Of a stretch of 64,000 bases of DNA, positions 55,563 to 63,863 are shown one piece after another. How positions within the stretch are numbered: position 1 is the first letter of the stretch; every line of letters starts with the position of its first letter. The translations under genes and the position numbers were made by a program. This stretch comes from Mucilaginibacter arboris (GTDB lineage: Bacteria > Bacteroidota > Bacteroidia > Sphingobacteriales > Sphingobacteriaceae): NCBI RefSeq assembly GCF_009754915.1, contig NZ_WPIK01000002.1:1-64000 (forward strand), in the 5' to 3' direction. The notes under the pieces were generated by a model. That model had not been told where the DNA came from, did not search any database, and saw only the letters and a program-made list of their open reading frames with translations.

Positions 55563-56615
55563 AGTAGCAACAGCTTCCAGAATAGCTTCCACAGCAACTA
55601 TTTCCGGTACTTTTTCGGCTTCCTTCTGCACAAATTTTAATACTTCATTCTTGCTTTGCAATGCTTCAGGCACTTCAAAAAATAAAACCTTATTCGGCGT
55701 TTTCCAAGGTGTATGCTGAGGATTTGTTTGCGCATAAAGTACAATAACCGGGGTTTGCGTTGCTGCTGCAATATGAACCGGGCCAGTATTAACAGCAATC
55801 AGCAGCGATGCTTCTTTTATCAGGCAAATAAATTCATCTAACGATAATAATCCTGCAACGGAAAAAGCATTTGTGCCGATGCCCTGCTGAATTTCATCAG
55901 TCAGTTTTTTTTCTGATGCAGAACCTGTAATAATAACTTGGCAATCAAAATCTGCAATTAATCTTTTTCCTAATTCAATCCAGTTTTGCGTTGGATATTG
56001 TCGTTTTATTTCGCTTACGCCGGGATGCAGAATGATCCATGGTTTTTGCAGATCGATGCTGTTTTTATGCAACTTTTCTTTGGCTGAATTCCAGGCCTTA
56101 GGAATTTTGAGTGATAAAAGATCATTAGAAGTTTTTGTGCCGACCGTTGCAACCAAATCCAGATCGCGCTTTACCTGATGTTTGATCAAAGTATAAGGTT
56201 CTTCATCAGGAACCCAATTAGTTAAAAGTTCGTAAGGGTTTTCGCGGCAATAAGCTAAGCGTTTTGGAATATCAGCCAGATAAGCAAGCATAACGGCAGG
56301 CATTGGGTTCTGACTAAAAACCGTGAAAATTATGGCAGCATCAAATTGCTTTTCCTTCAAAACATCAACCATCTTTAAAAAAACATTGCTAAAAGAAGCA
56401 TTGGCAGTTTTTACCCAGGGAACATCAAAGGTAATCGTTTCATCAATTTCAGGAATATGAGGTGTAATTCCTGCTGCCATGGAAGAAGTTAGAACGGTAA
56501 TTTTGCTTTTAAAGGTTTCTTTTAAAGCACGGATTGCCGGGGTTGACATGAGCAGGTCGCCCATATTATCTAACCGGATTACCAGTATATTTTTACAATT
56601 TTGCCAACTATCCAT
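55551..56615 (-). CDS. Glycosyltransferase family 9 (heptosyltransferase-like)
   Basis: A 354-residue GT9 with start ILVIRLDNMGDLLMSTPAIRAL, the nucleotide-binding block IVNTGP-like AVNTGPVHIAAA and PVIVLYAQTNPQHTPW. GT9 enzymes transfer ADP-heptose onto lipopolysaccharide-type cores. Its stop lies in a dispersed palindromic repeat (55476-55562). It is four bases after the GmhB-like gene. Copies of the 12-bp repeat lie inside at 55808-55819 (IKEAS), 56390-56401 (ASF) and the sister form at 56056-56067. Confidence 0.88.
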   Translation of the reverse strand: MDSWQNCKNILVIRLDNMGDLLMSTPAIRALKETFKSKITVLTSSMAAGITPHIPEIDETITFDVPWVKTANASFSNVFLKMVDVLKEKQFDAAIIFTVFSQNPMPAVMLAYLADIPKRLAYCRENPYELLTNWVPDEEPYTLIKHQVKRDLDLVATVGTKTSNDLLSLKIPKAWNSAKEKLHKNSIDLQKPWIILHPGVSEIKRQYPTQNWIELGKRLIADFDCQVIITGSASEKKLTDEIQQGIGTNAFSVAGLLSLDEFICLIKEASLLIAVNTGPVHIAAATQTPVIVLYAQTNPQHTPWKTPNKVLFFEVPEALQSKNEVLKFVQKEAEKVPEIVAVEAILEAVATLSF

Positions 56616-56619
56616 CAGT

Positions 56620-57195
56620 TTACATACCTAAATCGGTACTGTGAACATCTGTAATATAAGCCGCTGCCTGAAAAAAGTTTTTAGCTTTATAATCAGGTGT
56701 GCGGTCGGTGTTCATCACCCATTCCGTTTCATTGCCATTATCAATCAAAACAGTTTGGCAACCTGCTTTTTTTCCGGCTTCTACATCATTTAAAATATCG
56801 CCGATCATCCAGGATTGTTTCAGGTCTATCTGATGCTCTTCTGCTGCCTGCAAGATCATTCCGGGTTTTGGTTTCCGAAAGTTGCATTCTACTGTGTATT
56901 TTGCAACTGTTCCCTGCGGATGATTGAAGCTCCAGTAAAAACCATCGAATTGGATGTTATCTGCTTCTAATAAAGCTTGTATTTTATCTTTTACACCAGC
57001 CATGGCTTCTTCTTTAAAATAACCCCGTGCCACGCCAGATTGGTTCGAGATCATGATAAACTTATAACCTTGTGCCTTTAACAATTTTAAGCCTTCGGTT
57101 ACGCCTTCCTGCAAGGTAATGAGTTCAGGGTTTACGTTGTAAGGGATATCGGGGATCAGCGTTCCGTCTTTATCAATAAAAATGGCCTTGTTCAT
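56620..57195 (-). CDS. GmhB-like HAD phosphatase
   Basis: A 191-residue HAD-IIIA hydrolase: D8-x-D10 (FIDKDGTLIPD), SNQSG (50-54), KPKPGM (108-113) and D133 (IGDILNDVEAG). It is closest to D-glycero-D-manno-heptose 1,7-bisphosphate phosphatase (GmhB). The Zn loop is degenerate: at positions corresponding to C-x-H and C-x-C, it has S89, N91, C104 and F106, with H92 nearby. The zinc site is therefore probably lost or altered. It lies with GT9 and a GmhA fusion, so a heptose role is likely. Confidence 0.8.
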   Translation of the reverse strand: MNKAIFIDKDGTLIPDIPYNVNPELITLQEGVTEGLKLLKAQGYKFIMISNQSGVARGYFKEEAMAGVKDKIQALLEADNIQFDGFYWSFNHPQGTVAKYTVECNFRKPKPGMILQAAEEHQIDLKQSWMIGDILNDVEAGKKAGCQTVLIDNGNETEWVMNTDRTPDYKAKNFFQAAAYITDVHSTDLGM

Positions 57196-57226
57196 TTTCT
57201 AATTTTCAGCATTTTACCATTCCTGT

Positions 57227-57335
57227 GCTGTCATTCCGACGATAGGAGGAACCCTCTTTACTTTTGTAGGAGCGGTTCACGAATCGCCCTTACCCATTTG
57301 ATAAAGATCTCTCCCTGCGGTGGGGGATGACAACG
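57227..57335. repeat. Composite repeat of the TGTCATTCCGA family
   Basis: Left arm GCTGTCATTCCGACGATAGG (57227-57246) and right arm about CTCCCTGCGGTGGGGGATGAC (57311-57331), loosely complementary. The centre (57267-57290) contains a second imperfect palindrome, GTAGGAGCGGTTCACGAATC. It fills most of the 185-nt gap between the phosphatase and the fusion gene. Confidence 0.6.
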
Positions 57336-57350
57336 GGATTGATTACAACA

Positions 57351-57362
57351 ATGCTTCTTTTA
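57351..57362 (-). repeat. Dispersed 12-bp repeat, intergenic copy
   Basis: An exact ATGCTTCTTTTA followed by TGCCTATAAAATTGG, 19 nt past the fusion gene stop. Confidence 0.8.
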
Positions 57363-57380
57363 TGCCTATAAAATTGGTAT

Positions 57381-59255
57381 TTATTTTACCGAAGCTGTTT
57401 TCGTTATTTTGGTTGTTTTGTTTTTTCTGGTAGATAAATGATTTTCTACCAAACGGGAAATAGTATGTAAAAGATGCAGGTGGATTTCCTGAATCCGATG
57501 CGGACTATTAGAAGGTACGATGATATTTAAGTGCGCATAAGTTGCTGCATCGCCGCCGCCTTTTCCAAGTAAGGCAATGCAAGTCATGTGTTTTTTATGC
57601 GCAACTTTTATCGCATTCACAATGTTTACTGATTGGCCACTGGTGCTCATGCAAAGTAAAATATCACCTTTTTTACCGTAAGTTTCTATTTGTCGGGAAA
57701 AAACATCGTCAAAACCAATATCATTAGCGAAACCTGTAAGTACAGAAGTATCTGCAGCAAGCGAAATAACTGGTAAACCTTGCCTTTCTGAACTTTCAAA
57801 ATGGCCCATCATTTCTGATGTAAAATGTAAGCTTCCGGCTGCACTGCCGCCATTGCCGCAAACCAGTAATTTTTTATCGGCAGCTAAAGCATTGCTGATT
57901 AATGTTGCTGCCTGGGCAACGGGAATACGCAAGGCTCTTTTTGCACGTAAAAAAGTATCGGCAGCTTTATCAAATGCCTGATCGATTAGCATCAACTCAT
58001 TGTCTTCTTCGCTTCCAAAAGCGTTTCCGTGAATAATTTTCTCGTACATGCTGATGGCCATTTCCGAAATTTTATGCCAGGTAAACAAAGCGTTGACCCT
58101 CCTGATGGCATTATCACGCATATCGTTCAGCAGCTTTTTATCGCTTATCAGTTCAAATATTCTCTGGGCAAGTGCATCGGGGTTATTTGGCGGGACCAAA
58201 AAGCCTGTTCTTCCATCGGCTACACTGTGCTTAATTCCGCCTACGTTTGCACCAATTACCGGCGTGCCACAAGCCATCGCTTCTAAAGGGGTAATGCCAA
58301 AAGGTTCGTACCAGGGCGTTGTGATAAAAATATCGGCAGCAGCATAATAATATTTAAGAATATCGCGGTTTTTGCGGCCAACAAAAGTAACATCAGCCAA
58401 AACGCCATGATCTGCAGCAAGCTTTTTCAGGCGGAGCATTTCCGGGTTTTGATCCGTGTCCGGATTGTCTGTTTCTCCGCCCACAACCACTAAACGTAAA
58501 GGTGTATCTGTTTTTTTAACTTTAACCAAAGCACGGATCACATTATCTATTCCTTTTCGCGGAACCATCCGGCCTAACTGCAGGATAATGTTTTCGTTGG
58601 TTTCGAGGTTGAGGATCATCCGGGCCAGCTTTTTATCGATCGGATAAAATTCTGTCGGACAAAAACCACATGGAATAATGGTGATATTATTCGGGTCGGC
58701 GTTGTAATAGTTAATCAAATCTTCCTGGTCCTGCGGACATTCGGCAATAATCTGATCTGCCTTTCGGGCAATATCTTCTTCTATTAAAATACGTTCTTTC
58801 GGAAATTTATCTTGTTCGCCCTGATGGATACGGCGAACATGCCCTAAAGCATGATAAGTGATAACGAAAGGTATTTTTAACTGCTTTTTTAAATTGCACG
58901 CAACCAGTCCAGACATCCAAAAATTAGCATGGACCAGTGCATAATCCACTTGTTCGCGTGCTATAAAAGCAACCATTTCGGCTGTAAAATCCGGCATGTA
59001 TTGCAACAGGTCTTCCTTTGGGATAAAATTCTCCGGCCCAGCCGTAATATGAATAATACGCACGCCTTGCACCCAGGAAACAATTTCAGGGAAACGCGCA
59101 TCATCCCTACGGGTAAAAATATCGACTTCATATCCGGATTGTGCAATATGCTTGGCAAGTTCTCCCACATACACATTTTGTCCGCCACTGTCCACACCGC
59201 CCAGCATAGCCAAAGGAGAAGCATGTTCACTGATGAAGGCTATCCTGTTTTTCAT
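57381..59255 (-). CDS. Fusion of a GT4 glycosyltransferase and a GmhA-type SIS isomerase
   Basis: A 624-residue protein. Residues 1-410 form a GT-B glycosyltransferase of family 4: MLGGVDSGGQNVYV (18-31), GRMVPRKGIDN (228-238) and E317-x7-E325 (EPFGITPLE). Residues about 425-605 form a SIS domain of the GmhA type: CGNGGSA (466-472), E481, STSGQS (537-542) and RIQEIHLHLLHTI (587-599), retaining residues used by GmhA to isomerise sedoheptulose 7-phosphate. The fusion joins precursor synthesis with glycan assembly. It lies in a gene cluster with GmhB-like and GT9 genes. The heptose kinase/adenylyltransferase HldE is not present here. Confidence 0.85.
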   Translation of the reverse strand: MKNRIAFISEHASPLAMLGGVDSGGQNVYVGELAKHIAQSGYEVDIFTRRDDARFPEIVSWVQGVRIIHITAGPENFIPKEDLLQYMPDFTAEMVAFIAREQVDYALVHANFWMSGLVACNLKKQLKIPFVITYHALGHVRRIHQGEQDKFPKERILIEEDIARKADQIIAECPQDQEDLINYYNADPNNITIIPCGFCPTEFYPIDKKLARMILNLETNENIILQLGRMVPRKGIDNVIRALVKVKKTDTPLRLVVVGGETDNPDTDQNPEMLRLKKLAADHGVLADVTFVGRKNRDILKYYYAAADIFITTPWYEPFGITPLEAMACGTPVIGANVGGIKHSVADGRTGFLVPPNNPDALAQRIFELISDKKLLNDMRDNAIRRVNALFTWHKISEMAISMYEKIIHGNAFGSEEDNELMLIDQAFDKAADTFLRAKRALRIPVAQAATLISNALAADKKLLVCGNGGSAAGSLHFTSEMMGHFESSERQGLPVISLAADTSVLTGFANDIGFDDVFSRQIETYGKKGDILLCMSTSGQSVNIVNAIKVAHKKHMTCIALLGKGGGDAATYAHLNIIVPSNSPHRIQEIHLHLLHTISRLVENHLSTRKNKTTKITKTASVK

Positions 59256-59367
59256 TCGTTTAATTTGTTTTTTAAAGATGATGAGTCTGCCATAAACAAT
59301 AATTGTTTTAGATTTTTGTACTGTAAATCATGCTGGCCCATCAAATAATATTTAGGTTCAAAAGGTC

Positions 59368-60321
59368 TTAAATTTTAATAAGTAAAGGTTTGCTGGCAAT
59401 TGTGTTTTCTAACATTTGTTTCCAATCCTTTAAAAAGCGGTTCTGGTTAAAACGTTGTAAGGCTGTTTTTCGGGCTTCTAAACCCATCTGTATGGCTAAT
59501 TGCTGATTATCCAATAATACCTTCATCTTACAAATCAAGTAATTCAAATCAGAATCTGCAAAACCTGAAACTTCACTGCTTATTAAAGCAGGCAAATCTG
59601 TAGTAGCCAACCCTACAACTGGCATGCCTGTCATCATTGCCAGATAAACAGCAAATCCGGGACTTGCGTAACGGTCGGGGCAGAATAAAAATCGGTACTG
59701 GCTCAATTTTTCGGGTAAATTCTGGTAAGTAACATCTTCTTTACCAATTTGAACTACCTCCAAGAGTAATGCTTCTTTTACCTGCATAAAAATATCCCGT
59801 CCGGTTACACGGCCGTCAGCAGGAAATTCTTCTAAAACAACTACGCCGCTTGCTTTTTCTCCGGTAAAATTAACCGTGTTGGTTGTTACACCGTTTTCAA
59901 TTACAGTAACCTGTAACTGGTTATTGTCCCACATTAAGGCATTGTAATGATTTACATGAACTAACTGAACATCCTGGTCTTCTACCAGATGTTTCGCATT
60001 TGTGGGATGTTGTTTGGGAGGATGATGTTCTAAGTAAATTTTAGGAAGCTGGCGTTGCTGATCAGACAAAACCTCGTATTGCGCGGTTTTATAACTGTAT
60101 TCATCCTGAAACAAAATACAATCTAATGAAAGGTCTTTTATGGCTGCTTCGTTTGTTTCTATCACATTTTTTTGAGAAGAAAACTGCTGCTGAAAAGAGC
60201 TGTTCTGCCCTTCCGGGATATATATATCAAAATCTCCCTGTGCTAACTCAAACAAATATTGTTGGTTAAAAGGCCAGGTAAAGATTTTATAACGTTGGTC
60301 CATGTATAGTTTATAATTCAA
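59368..60321 (-). CDS. Glycosyltransferase (GT4-like)
   Basis: A 317-residue protein. The C-terminal part has the pattern of GT-B glycosyltransferases: FCPDRYASPGFAVYLAMMTGMPVVGLATTDLPALI and a terminal helix NRFLKDWKQML. The N-terminal half matches no motif I recognise. It is upstream of the GT4-GmhA fusion (112-nt gap), so it is likely in the same glycan pathway. A dispersed repeat at 59769-59780 is read as VKEAL. Confidence 0.6.
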   Translation of the reverse strand: MNYKLYMDQRYKIFTWPFNQQYLFELAQGDFDIYIPEGQNSSFQQQFSSQKNVIETNEAAIKDLSLDCILFQDEYSYKTAQYEVLSDQQRQLPKIYLEHHPPKQHPTNAKHLVEDQDVQLVHVNHYNALMWDNNQLQVTVIENGVTTNTVNFTGEKASGVVVLEEFPADGRVTGRDIFMQVKEALLLEVVQIGKEDVTYQNLPEKLSQYRFLFCPDRYASPGFAVYLAMMTGMPVVGLATTDLPALISSEVSGFADSDLNYLICKMKVLLDNQQLAIQMGLEARKTALQRFNQNRFLKDWKQMLENTIASKPLLIKI

Positions 60322-60485
60322 ATAATAGTCTAAATTAATTCTTAATTGCTTTTACAAAAATGACACCTTAAATTAAATAGATCATTTTTAACCAAACATG
60401 TAAATTTGATTTTTTGTAATTGCTAACACTGTATTATTTTATTTGGTTTTATATGTTGATAATTTATCATCGTTAAAAACCGCGT

Positions 60486-60497
60486 ATGCTTCTTTTA
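60486..60497 (-). repeat. Dispersed 12-bp repeat, intergenic copy
   Basis: An exact ATGCTTCTTTTA followed by CAGCATAAAAAATAG, in the 257-nt divergent gap before ccmC, which otherwise holds the ccmC promoter. Confidence 0.8.
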
Positions 60498-60554
60498 CAG
60501 CATAAAAAATAGTGGGTAAAATAGTAAAATATCCTGAAATGAAGATGCAAGTGC

Positions 60555-60562
60555 TACCTTTG
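60555..60562 (+). promoter_or_regulatory. -7 box of ccmC
   Basis: TACCTTTG matches TAnnTTTG, 16 nt before the ccmC start. No -33 box seen. Confidence 0.45.
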
Positions 60563-60578
60563 CCTAACAAATTTTAAA

Positions 60579-61253
60579 ATGAAGTTTATTTATAAAAGCT
60601 GGTGGAAATTACTTGCTGTGGTTATGGTAATTTATACCCTGATTGCAGGTTTATTGCTGCACGTACCAGCGTTGCCCATCCTGCACGAAACTATTCGTAA
60701 CCTTTATTTTCACGTTCCTATGTGGATGGCCATGCTGGTTATTTTTAGTATTTCTGTTTTTTACAGCATTCAATATTTACGTACTGGTAAAGAAGAATAT
60801 GATTTGATAGCTGTCGAATCCGTAAATACCGGCGTAGTGTTTTTTATCTTCGGATTGGTTACCGGGATGATCTGGGCAAAATATACCTGGGGAGATTTCT
60901 GGAGCAACGATCCAAAACAGAACAGCGCTGCCATTGCCTTTTTATTGTATTGTGCTTATTTAGTACTTCGTAATTCTATTGACGAAGAGCAAAAGCGCGG
61001 CAAAATTTCTGCAGTTTATAATATTTTTGCTTTTCCGATCATGATCGTGCTGATCTTTATTTTACCACGTTTAACAGATTCACTCCATCCTGGAAACGGC
61101 GGAAATCCTGCTTTTGGCAAGTATGACCTGGACAGCAGGATGCGTATAGTGCTTTATCCGGCTTTTATTGCATGGCCGCTTATTGCTGTTTGGATTGCCA
61201 CACTTCGTTACCGTATCCGTTTAATTGAAAACAAAAGAAATACGATAGAATAA
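60579..61253 (+). CDS. ccmC: CcmC-type heme transporter for cytochrome c maturation
   Basis: A 224-residue inner-membrane protein with six helices. The heme-handling motif of the CcmC/F family is TWGDFWSNDPKQN (103-115), with H45 in FHVPMW and a second candidate His in DSLHPGNGG. CcmC passes heme to CcmE. ccmD follows after three bases, and the first part of ccmE lies 2.6 kb downstream, with gdh and two unknown genes between. Confidence 0.88.
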   Translation: MKFIYKSWWKLLAVVMVIYTLIAGLLLHVPALPILHETIRNLYFHVPMWMAMLVIFSISVFYSIQYLRTGKEEYDLIAVESVNTGVVFFIFGLVTGMIWAKYTWGDFWSNDPKQNSAAIAFLLYCAYLVLRNSIDEEQKRGKISAVYNIFAFPIMIVLIFILPRLTDSLHPGNGGNPAFGKYDLDSRMRIVLYPAFIAWPLIAVWIATLRYRIRLIENKRNTIE

Positions 61254-61256
61254 CTG

Positions 61257-61463
61257 ATGAAAAAAATACTGCTTTCCCTTTTACTATTATTTTCGGCAAC
61301 ATTGCTGTATGCACAAAACAACGATGTTGAAATGGCCGATCAGATGCGGAGCTCCGGAAAAATATATGTTGTTATTGCAACTATTGTCATCATTTTTATT
61401 GGTTTGGCAATTTATCTGTTCACTATTGATAAGCGTTTAAAAAAGATCGAACGCGAAAATTAA
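61257..61463 (+). CDS. CcmD-like small membrane protein
   Basis: A 68-residue protein: a signal-like hydrophobic N-terminus (LLSLLLLFSATLLYAQ), a short periplasmic segment with MADQMRSSGKIYVVIATIVIIFIGLAIYLF and a basic tail DKRLKKIEREN. The position three bases after ccmC, the size and single helix plus charged tail fit CcmD-type proteins, which tie CcmC to CcmE. Sequence similarity in this family is weak, so the call relies on context. Confidence 0.7.
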   Translation: MKKILLSLLLLFSATLLYAQNNDVEMADQMRSSGKIYVVIATIVIIFIGLAIYLFTIDKRLKKIEREN

Positions 61464-61576
61464 CCCTACCCAATGTTATAACGTATACGCTGGCAATAAA
61501 GAAGTTGTGTAATTGGAATAATTTCCTTCAACTTTGTACACCTTTTATAAACCAGTTAACATAACAAAAATTTATT

Positions 61577-63013
61577 ATGAGTAATTCACTTATTATGTCA
61601 GAAACTGAGAATCACTTTTTTAGTGATGTTTGTCAGTTTTTTGACCATGCAGCACAATTTACCCAGCACGATGCAGGCTTATTAGATCAGATAAAATCCT
61701 GTAACAGCGTTTACCGTTTCCGTTTCCCTATCCGTAAAGGAAATGGGTTTGAAGTGATTGATGCCTGGCGGGTAGAACATTCGCACCACCAATCGCCCAC
61801 AAAAGGAGGCATCCGTTACAGCGAAATGGTTAATGAAGATGAAGTAATGGCGCTTGCTGCTTTAATGACCTATAAATGCGCTATTGTAAACGTTCCGTTT
61901 GGAGGTGCCAAAGGCGGAATCAAGATCAATCCAAAAAATTATTCTGTTCAGGACCTGGAAAATATTACGCGCCGTTATACGGTAGAGCTGATCAAAAAGA
62001 ACTTTATCGGACCAAGTATTGATGTTCCGGCCCCTGACTATGGTTCTGGGGAACGCGAAATGGGCTGGATCGCTGATACGTATGCAACCATGAACCCCGG
62101 ACAAGGAGACGCTTTAGGTTGCGTTACCGGAAAACCAATTGCTTTACACGGAATAGCCGGAAGGCGGGAAGCTACCGGCCGCGGTGTTGCTATTGCTACC
62201 CGTGAATGTGTAAGCGTTGCAGAAGACATGAAAAAGATTGGCTTAATGCCAGGAATCTCAGGCAAACGCGTAATTGTACAGGGTTTAGGAAATGTTGGAT
62301 TTTATTCAGCAAAGTTTTTAGCTGAGTTTGGTGCCTTAATTGTTGGTATCTGCGAGTTTGAAGGCGCAATTTACAATGAAGGTGGCCTCGATGTTAATAC
62401 TGTTTTTGAGCATAGAAAAGCTACAGGTTCTATTTTGGGTTATCCTTTGGCTACTAAAGAGTTTAAAAACACTATGGAAGGCTTGGAGCAACCTTGTGAT
62501 ATTTTAGTTCCTGCTGCTCTTGAAAACCAGATTACAGCTGATAATATTCATCGTATCCAGGCAAAAATCATTACAGAAGGTGCAAACGGACCAACTTCGC
62601 CAGAGGCAGAAGCTGTTTTTACTGCCCGTGGCGGAATGATTATTCCGGATATGTATGCCAATGCCGGTGGTGTAACCGTTTCTTATTTTGAATGGTTGAA
62701 GAACTTGTCGCACGTTTCTTTTGGCCGTATCAATCGTCGTTTTGAAGAAACAGCAAGTTTAAATTTAGTAAATATGGTAGAAGGGATTACCGGCGTGGCT
62801 TTAACACCAATGCAACGTTCTACTATTGTAAAAGGGGCATCTGAACTGGAATTGGTAAACTCCGGTTTAGAAGATACCATGATTCGTTCTTACCATGAAA
62901 TTCGCGAAACACTCGTTCAAAATCCTAAAATTGATACTTTGCGTACAGCCGCTTTTGTAGTTGCAATTAACAAGATTGCCGTTTCCTACAAAAACCTGGG
63001 TGTGTGGCCATAA
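61577..63013 (+). CDS. Glu/Leu/Phe/Val dehydrogenase (glutamate dehydrogenase)
   Basis: A 478-residue enzyme, deaminating glutamate to 2-oxoglutarate with NAD(P). The substrate-binding region is TKGGIRY (75-81), K100 and AKGGIK (111-116), with the catalytic Asp D154 in [14 protein letters not shown]. The Rossmann loop is [11 protein letters not shown] at 61595 is an alternative start. It sits between the ccmC-ccmD pair and ccmE, on the same strand. Confidence 0.93.
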   Translation: MSNSLIMSETENHFFSDVCQFFDHAAQFTQHDAGLLDQIKSCNSVYRFRFPIRKGNGFEVIDAWRVEHSHHQSPTKGGIRYSEMVNEDEVMALAALMTYKCAIVNVPFGGAKGGIKINPKNYSVQDLENITRRYTVELIKKNFIGPSIDVPAPDYGSGEREMGWIADTYATMNPGQGDALGCVTGKPIALHGIAGRREATGRGVAIATRECVSVAEDMKKIGLMPGISGKRVIVQGLGNVGFYSAKFLAEFGALIVGICEFEGAIYNEGGLDVNTVFEHRKATGSILGYPLATKEFKNTMEGLEQPCDILVPAALENQITADNIHRIQAKIITEGANGPTSPEAEAVFTARGGMIIPDMYANAGGVTVSYFEWLKNLSHVSFGRINRRFEETASLNLVNMVEGITGVALTPMQRSTIVKGASELELVNSGLEDTMIRSYHEIRETLVQNPKIDTLRTAAFVVAINKIAVSYKNLGVWP

Positions 63014-63029
63014 GTAAATTTTTAGGCGA

Positions 63030-63048
63030 TAAAAGAAGCATTTCTCTT
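63030..63048 (+). repeat. 19-bp direct repeat, left copy, containing the dispersed 12-bp repeat
   Basis: TAAAAGAAGCATTTCTCTT, preceded by TTTTTAGGCGA. It recurs exactly at 63725-63743. The two copies flank the two unknown genes. Confidence 0.9.
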
Positions 63049-63134
63049 AAATGTTAAACAATTATAGCTTTGATTGCTATTGAAATTAAACTTAATTTAG
63101 ATAATTATTTTTAAGACAGCTAAATAATATAATT

Positions 63135-63407
63135 ATGAAAAACATTGTTGAGAACAATACAGAGATCGAAAGTAAGATTTATGATGTCTTGAACGATAAT
63201 GAAAGTTTATGGCATAGTGTTAATGAGGTTGCATCAGTTACTGGCGTTACATCTAACGATATATTCAAAACGATTAATGAGTCGAATAAGTTTGTTTTAT
63301 CTACAAATGAAGAAAAGCAACCCATTATTACCACCAGAAACCGCTTTAGAAAAGAAGAGCCTTTTTTAAGGAAGTTAGTAGGTGCTTTTAAAAACCGGAT
63401 AGATTAA
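63135..63407 (+). CDS. Small protein of unknown function, wHTH-like
   Basis: A 90-residue charged protein without a signal peptide. Residues 22-55 (NESLWHSVNEVASVTGVTSNDIFKTINES) have a helical pattern resembling a winged-helix DNA-binding domain; the call is tentative. Its stop abuts the start of the next gene (TAAATG), so they are a coupled pair. Flanked by 19-bp direct repeats at 63030 and 63725 within the gdh-ccmE gap, this pair looks inserted. Confidence 0.55.
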   Translation: MKNIVENNTEIESKIYDVLNDNESLWHSVNEVASVTGVTSNDIFKTINESNKFVLSTNEEKQPIITTRNRFRKEEPFLRKLVGAFKNRID

Positions 63408-63713
63408 ATGAATTGGCAAGCCATTCTTTTATCGGTTTTTGGAAGTATTTGTGCTCAGCTTCTTAATTTGGCAGAATTAAGTAAAACACCAAAAAGTAGA
63501 AGGCCTGATTTTAAAGACTATGCCTATTGGTTGCCGTTCATTATATATCCTGTAATATCAGCTGTTATTGCCTATGCTTATTTTGATAGTAAAGCTGACG
63601 TAAATAAAATGTTAGCTATCCAAATCGGTGCTTCTTCCCCGTTGATAATTAAAAGTTTAGCTAATGCAGTCCCGAATGAAATAACATCAATTTCTGGTAA
63701 AAGAAAGATATAA
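63408..63713 (+). CDS. Small membrane protein of unknown function
   Basis: A 101-residue protein with two or three hydrophobic segments (about 5-20, 40-60 and 70-85) and a basic tail (GKRKI). No family recognised. It begins directly after the upstream stop, as expected for a two-gene unit of a soluble (possibly DNA-binding) and a membrane partner. Enclosed by the 19-bp direct repeats. The end is 12 nt before the second repeat. Confidence 0.5.
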   Translation: MNWQAILLSVFGSICAQLLNLAELSKTPKSRRPDFKDYAYWLPFIIYPVISAVIAYAYFDSKADVNKMLAIQIGASSPLIIKSLANAVPNEITSISGKRKI

Positions 63714-63724
63714 GTTTTATCCGG

Positions 63725-63743
63725 TAAAAGAAGCATTTCTCTT
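63725..63743 (+). repeat. 19-bp direct repeat, right copy
   Basis: Exact second copy of the 19-bp sequence at 63030, preceded by TTTTATCCGG. It forms the left arm of the hairpin at 63726-63763. Confidence 0.9.
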
Positions 63744-63763
63744 TTTTGGGGAATGCTTCTTTT
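63726..63763. terminator. Hairpin of two inverted dispersed repeats ahead of ccmE
   Basis: AAAAGAAGCATT (63726-63737) and AATGCTTCTTTT (63752-63763) form a perfect 12-bp stem with a 14-nt T-rich loop, followed by GTTTT. It could act as terminator after the two-gene insert and separates it from ccmE. Confidence 0.65.
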
Positions 63764-63805
63764 GTTTTAGAACGATTCTAAATAGAATATACTAATCCTA
63801 AAAAA

Positions 63806-63834
63806 TTGATTACGAACTTTGTTTTGTACTTTTG
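63806..63834 (+). promoter_or_regulatory. Promoter of ccmE
   Basis: TTG at 63806-63808, 18-nt spacer and TACTTTTG (63827-63834), matching the Bacteroidota TTTG/TAnnTTTG layout. It lies 29 nt before the ccmE start. Confidence 0.55.
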
Positions 63835-63863
63835 TATCCTTAATTAAAACAAAGGATTATTCC

